DNA of 64,000 bases. Origin: Mediterraneibacter hominis. GTDB taxonomy: Bacteria > Bacillota > Clostridia > Lachnospirales > Lachnospiraceae. How positions within the stretch are numbered: position 1 is the first letter of the stretch; every line of letters begins with the position of its first letter. The position numbers and the translations under genes are program-made. The notes beneath the pieces are model-generated. The model worked only from the letters and a program-made list of their open reading frames with translations. It made no database searches and was not told the origin of the DNA. Shown here piece by piece: positions 60,717-64,000 of the stretch. The stretch is from assembly GCF_014287475.1 (NCBI RefSeq), contig NZ_JACOPF010000001.1, positions 1,364,001 to 1,428,000 on the forward strand. Direction: 5' to 3'.

Positions 60717-61619
60717 CTATTTACGCTCGATAAACCCCTCTCCAAAAACCTCACTCGTCTCTGTCACCATCACAAATGCGTCTGGATCTGCCTCATGGGC
60801 GGTATTTCTCACCGTATATGCCTGGGAAGTAGAGCATGCACACAGCAATACTTCTTTTTGTGCCTCTGTATATGTACCACGCGCCTGAATAGCTGTAGAT
60901 CCTCTGCCGATACTTTCGCCTATTTTCTCTGCAACCGCCTGCCCATGATCTGTAATAATAATCAGCAAGGTGCCAGAGCCCATGCCGTAAAGAATCTTAT
61001 CAATCACTACCGATGTCACAAAGGTCGCCGCCAAACCATACAGAACAGAATCAATATTTCCAAACACCGGCCACCCAAGCAGAATAATAATCAAATCAAT
61101 TGCCATTGTCACTGTCCCTAAAGAAAAATGCGGCTTCAGTGCTTTGATAGACATCGTAAGAAAATCCGTTCCGCCGGAAGAAGATCCCCGCATGTAAAAC
61201 AGCGCCATTCCTGCTCCCAGGCAGACACCTGAATACAGCGCTGCCATCAGAGGTGAGCCTGTATAGGACGGTGTATGCGGAAAGACAACATCTAGAAAAA
61301 TTGTACAGAAAATCATGCTGCGCGCCGTCTTGATTAAAAATCGTTTTCCAACAATACGCCAGCTTAAAATAACCAGCGGAATATTAATTACCAGCGTTGT
61401 TATACCAATCGGCAGCGCCCACAAATGGTTGATAATCAATGCAAGACCTGATACTCCTCCCGGCGCGAAATTTGCCGTCTTGGCAAACGTATAGATTCCC
61501 AGCGAATATAAAATGCTGCCGGCAATGTCAAAAAATATATCTGTCGCAAACTGTTTTGCTTTTTCTGTCTTCACCCCATTTTGTACCCTTCCCTTCCGTT
61601 TTGAGTTTCCTGCCTGCAT
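60717..61619 (-). CDS. YitT-family membrane protein (2), tandem paralogue
   Basis: The 300-residue protein matches its neighbour through nearly the whole length (ANFAPGGVSGLALIINHL, FYMRGSSSGGTDFLTMSIKALKPHFSLGT, QARGTYTEAQKEVLLCACSTSQAYTVRN). The C-terminal DUF2179 domain is present. The start is uncertain: the ATG shown has no clear ribosome site, and a GTG near codon 16 is an alternative. A 140-base spacer separates the two paralogues, so they may be separately transcribed. Confidence 0.88.
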   Translation of the reverse strand: MQAGNSKRKGRVQNGVKTEKAKQFATDIFFDIAGSILYSLGIYTFAKTANFAPGGVSGLALIINHLWALPIGITTLVINIPLVILSWRIVGKRFLIKTARSMIFCTIFLDVVFPHTPSYTGSPLMAALYSGVCLGAGMALFYMRGSSSGGTDFLTMSIKALKPHFSLGTVTMAIDLIIILLGWPVFGNIDSVLYGLAATFVTSVVIDKILYGMGSGTLLIIITDHGQAVAEKIGESIGRGSTAIQARGTYTEAQKEVLLCACSTSQAYTVRNTAHEADPDAFVMVTETSEVFGEGFIERK

Positions 61620-61724
61620 AAAGCATATGTGCTCTCGATTTTTCCGTTATACTCCAATTCATGCCTCTTTTGCAATACTCTTAACAGACTTTTAATATAT
61701 GGCGCAGGCTTTTTAATGTCATTT

Positions 61725-62171
61725 TTAAATATCTTTATTATTGCACTGACATCTTTTCCAGCTCATCTTATATTCTGTCTCCCCTGTATTTCTATCCGTT
61801 TGCTCAGAGACAAGCTCAAACATTTCTCTTAAATAGAATCGGGCTGCTGCTTCATTCTTCTTATAAACATGCAATGTAATCGCCGGATAAGACTTTTTGA
61901 TATGAGATAAAAGCTTCATTCCAATTCCCTTACGCCGGAAATCATGCCTCACAAAAATTCCCGCCAGATACTCTCCAATCATGCCTGCAAAGCCACATAT
62001 CTCCCCGTCTATTTCATACACAAAAATCTCCGCTTCTTTCAGCCCTTCTCGGGTCTTTTCATAGTTTGCGCGCCAATAGTCCTGCGAGATAAACGGATGC
62101 GCTTCTATATTCCCATCAAGCCATATCTGTAAAATAGATTCTGTATCCTTTTGCCAGTATTTCCTTACCAT
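61725..62171 (-). CDS. GNAT-family N-acetyltransferase (2)
   Basis: The 148-residue protein has VRKYWQKDTESILQIW at the N-terminus, EICGFAGMIGEYLAGIFVRHDFRRKGIGMKLL near residues 55-87 with the RRKGIG acetyl-CoA loop, and VYKKNEAAARFYLREMFE near 105-122. It resembles small GNAT enzymes (YafP-like). It lies 23 bases behind ctpA on the same strand and is likely cotranscribed. AAGGAG is upstream. Confidence 0.88.
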   Translation of the reverse strand: MVRKYWQKDTESILQIWLDGNIEAHPFISQDYWRANYEKTREGLKEAEIFVYEIDGEICGFAGMIGEYLAGIFVRHDFRRKGIGMKLLSHIKKSYPAITLHVYKKNEAAARFYLREMFELVSEQTDRNTGETEYKMSWKRCQCNNKDI

Positions 62172-62194
62172 CTCTCTTGCAGCTCTCCTTGGCT

Positions 62195-63412
62195 TTATTC
62201 TTCTCCACTTAATTCTGTCCGCACTGTTTCCAGCGCTTTTTCAAGCTGATTGTCTGCCTCTGGATTCTCTGCATTCACCTCGTATTCCACCTCAATATCT
62301 GGTGTAATTCCAGTTCCATTAATACTTCTTCCACTCGGTGTATAATATTCCGCTATCGTCAGTTTCAAATAGGTTCCGTCCTCCAGGTCGATTAACTGCT
62401 GCACTACACCTTTTCCATACGTTGTTGTTCCTACAATGGTTCCAATGCCATAGTCCTGCACTGCACCTGTAAATATTTCAGACGCACTCGCACTGTACTG
62501 GTTCACAAGCACTGCTAACGGCTTTGTGAATGTATGCTTCCCGTCACAAGTAATTTTCTCTTCATTTCCGTATTTATCTTTGGTAGACACAATCGTGCCC
62601 TCCGGCAGAATCAGCTTCAGCATTTCGGTCACTGTGTCCAGATTTCCTCCTGGATTACTGCGCAAATCAATCACTAGTCCCTGCATTCCCTGCGATTCAA
62701 GCCCTTCAAGTGCTGTCTTGAACTGCTCATAGGTCACTTCATCAAATTCGCTTACTGCGATATAGCCTATCTGGCCGTCTTTCATCTCATATTCGACAGT
62801 CTGCGCCTCTATCTCATCCCGCACAGCAGTCAGCTTTACCTCTTCTCCATCTCTTTTTACATATAAATCGACCGTTGTACCTTTTTCTCCTTTGATCCAT
62901 GAAACAACCTCTGTAAGGCTCTCATCTGCTATCACATGATCATCCACCCGATATAAAACATCATCTGCCCGAAGCCCTGCGTTCGCAGCAGGTGAGTCTT
63001 CGTACACACTCACAATCACAATCTCTTTGCTTGTCATGTTTTGCGTAAGCGTGGCGCCCACGCCGAAAAATTTACCGGATGTCGTTTCCAAAAGCTCTTT
63101 TGTCTCCTGTTCATTATAATATTCCGTATATGGATCTCCCAGGGCCTGTGCATACCCTGAATAAATCCCATCTACCAAAGCATCGCCGTCTATCTCATCA
63201 CTGTAAAGATAATAGGCATCGATCCATTTTCCCAATTGTTCCAGCTTCTGCTCAATCTCTTTACTATCATCTGTAAGAGAGCCTTGTGCATCTCCCTTCT
63301 CCGGCAGCATGCCTGGAATTATCTTCCACGCACCCCAGATACATCCAATCACAAGCAGAGCTGCTGCTGCTCCGGCGAACATTCCTTTTAAAAATCTTCT
63401 ATCCTCTTTCAT
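62195..63412 (-). CDS. ctpA: S41-family carboxyl-terminal processing protease
   Basis: The 405-residue secreted protease has an N-terminal membrane anchor (FAGAAAALLVIGCIWGAW), a PDZ domain (about residues 105-180; GVGATLTQNMTSKEIVIVSVYEDSPAANAGLRADDVLYRV), and the S41 core. The catalytic Ser is in NQYSASASEIFTGAVQDYG (about 316) and Lys in TTYGKGVVQQL (about 341). CtpA-type enzymes trim secreted and cell-wall proteins; here the M23 peptidase upstream is the usual partner. It is flanked by a hairpin upstream and a GNAT gene downstream. Confidence 0.94.
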   Translation of the reverse strand: MKEDRRFLKGMFAGAAAALLVIGCIWGAWKIIPGMLPEKGDAQGSLTDDSKEIEQKLEQLGKWIDAYYLYSDEIDGDALVDGIYSGYAQALGDPYTEYYNEQETKELLETTSGKFFGVGATLTQNMTSKEIVIVSVYEDSPAANAGLRADDVLYRVDDHVIADESLTEVVSWIKGEKGTTVDLYVKRDGEEVKLTAVRDEIEAQTVEYEMKDGQIGYIAVSEFDEVTYEQFKTALEGLESQGMQGLVIDLRSNPGGNLDTVTEMLKLILPEGTIVSTKDKYGNEEKITCDGKHTFTKPLAVLVNQYSASASEIFTGAVQDYGIGTIVGTTTYGKGVVQQLIDLEDGTYLKLTIAEYYTPSGRSINGTGITPDIEVEYEVNAENPEADNQLEKALETVRTELSGEE

Positions 63413-63489
63413 CTTTTCATCCTGCTTTCTTACTATATTTCCTTTTCACTAATACAGGCAATGCTGTCCCAAGCTTCTGTCAGTATATA

Positions 63490-63525
63490 AAGGACAAAGC
63501 AGAGTATTTTCTCTGCTTTGTCCTT
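63490..63525 (-). terminator. Long hairpin between the M23 gene and ctpA
   Basis: AAGGACAAAGCAGAG pairs perfectly with CTCTGCTTTGTCCTT (15 bp). The minus-strand tail TTTATATA is only moderately T-rich, so it may be a leaky terminator or an RNA-stability element. Confidence 0.6.
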
Positions 63526-63549
63526 CCCTCATATCTTTCCTTCTGTAAT

Positions 63550-64000
63550 TTACATATATTTATCTGGATTCACTGCCACTCCATTTTCTTCTACCTGGAA
63601 ATGAAGATGCGGCCCTGTTGACTGCCCTGTTGTCCCCACGCAGCCAATCTGCTGTCCTTTTTCCACATACTGCCCCTGTGCAACGCATAAAGAGCTGTGG
63701 TGCATATATTTTGTCGTCAGACCATTTCCATGGTCGATTACCACCCAGTTGCCCGCACTTGAACTATATCCTGCGATTATGACTGTTCCTGCTGCTGCCG
63801 CATATGTAGGTGTCCCTTCCGGTGCCGCATAGTCATGTCCTTTATGTCCGCCGACCTCAAATTCACGAATCTCTCCAAAATAGCTGGACTGATACGTATA
63901 CCCCGGGCATGGATGTGTAAAATATCCATTTCCACTCACTACATTCTCACCCGGCTGTGTCCATGAGCCTCCGCCCTGTGACTGTGAAGCCGCCTGCTCC
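63550..64000 (-). CDS. M23-family peptidase, C-terminal part (runs off the window)
   Basis: The frame is open from the window edge, reading EQAASQSQGGGSWTQPGE and then the peptidase domain. GHKGHDYAAPEGTPTYAAAAG carries the first zinc ligands, MHHSSLCVAQGQYVEKGQQIG follows, and GPHLHFQVEENGVAVNP has the HLH motif. The order and spacing are those of LytM/EnvC-type murein hydrolase activators, probably with an N-terminal coiled coil beyond the edge. In Firmicutes the gene before is usually ftsEX. The serine/glutamine/glycine-rich stretch is the linker to that coiled coil. Confidence 0.93.
   Translation of the reverse strand, partial: EQAASQSQGGGSWTQPGENVVSGNGYFTHPCPGYTYQSSYFGEIREFEVGGHKGHDYAAPEGTPTYAAAAGTVIIAGYSSSAGNWVVIDHGNGLTTKYMHHSSLCVAQGQYVEKGQQIGCVGTTGQSTGPHLHFQVEENGVAVNPDKYM

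Noticed and set aside
1..64000. CRISPR arrays, rRNA, tRNA, prophage or integrase genes
   Set aside because: None were recognised by eye: no regularly spaced short repeats, no tRNA-like cloverleaf ends noticed, and no phage or recombinase proteins among the translations. A tRNA search could still find one I missed.

Overview
The window looks like chromosome from a spore-forming, Gram-positive Clostridia, most likely Lachnospiraceae (Clostridium cluster XIVa). The reasons are: AGGAGG-type ribosome sites on nearly every gene; housekeeping genes of Firmicute type (pyrH-frr-uppS-cdsA-dxr-rseP, asnA, feoAB, an S41 protease behind an M23 peptidase); a PdaA-type cortex deacetylase, which implies endospores; a CIRCE operator upstream of htpG; and several small proteins typical of that family. 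No rRNA, tRNA, phage, transposase or CRISPR array was seen.

Layout. 0.1-4.1 kb: small conserved or unknown proteins, including two genes of 48 and 69 codons, a thioesterase and a TruA paralogue with an altered active site. 4.2-9.7 kb: feoAB iron uptake with a recognisable promoter/operator, a PHP-domain protein, membrane proteins and a WYL regulator. 10-15 kb: asnA, a C39-like peptidase, an NhaC antiporter and a membrane-bound XRE regulator. 15.3-19.2 kb: a thiamine salvage locus (thiW, then a TPP riboswitch with terminator, then thiM-thiE-HAD-thiD). 19.3-24.1 kb: YbaK, a two-gene SufC/SufB-like pair, a LysR regulator divergent from a YeiH transporter, and YbjQ. 24.2-31.7 kb: a large RND transporter with a built-in coiled coil, an aminotransferase, a nucleotidyltransferase and an orphan LytTR response regulator. 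31.8-37 kb: a cell-wall-anchored protein broken at a G10 tract, and carAB. 37-45.2 kb: a transglutaminase-like protein, a SpoIID-like/peptidoglycan-binding protein and the isoprenoid/phospholipid/UMP kinase cluster. 45.3-48.5 kb: aroF-aroB-aroE. 48.5-56.8 kb: HAD, pdaA, two orphan microcompartment shell proteins, two MATE pumps, a dicarboxylate/amino-acid symporter and a DUF362 protein. 56.9-64 kb: htpG, acetyltransferases, twin YitT proteins, CtpA and the end of an M23 peptidase that runs off the window.

The most unusual content is non-coding. Three mosaic palindromic elements of 0.6-0.7 kb (2056, 11347, 28039) share TATAAATTTAAC-like ends. Two 161-162 bp inverted MITE-like elements flank a MATE gene (51120 and 52797). 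In both families the element ends touch or form the stop codons of neighbouring genes. A third, shorter repeat recurs at 38.7 and 59.1 kb. Second in interest is the surface-protein gene at 31.8-32.7 kb: its ribosome site and signal peptide are out of frame with the rest across a run of ten G, as expected for phase variation or a sequencing error.

Limits: everything here comes from reading the sequence. Family names rest on motif recognition, not on searches, and promoter calls are sequence matches only.
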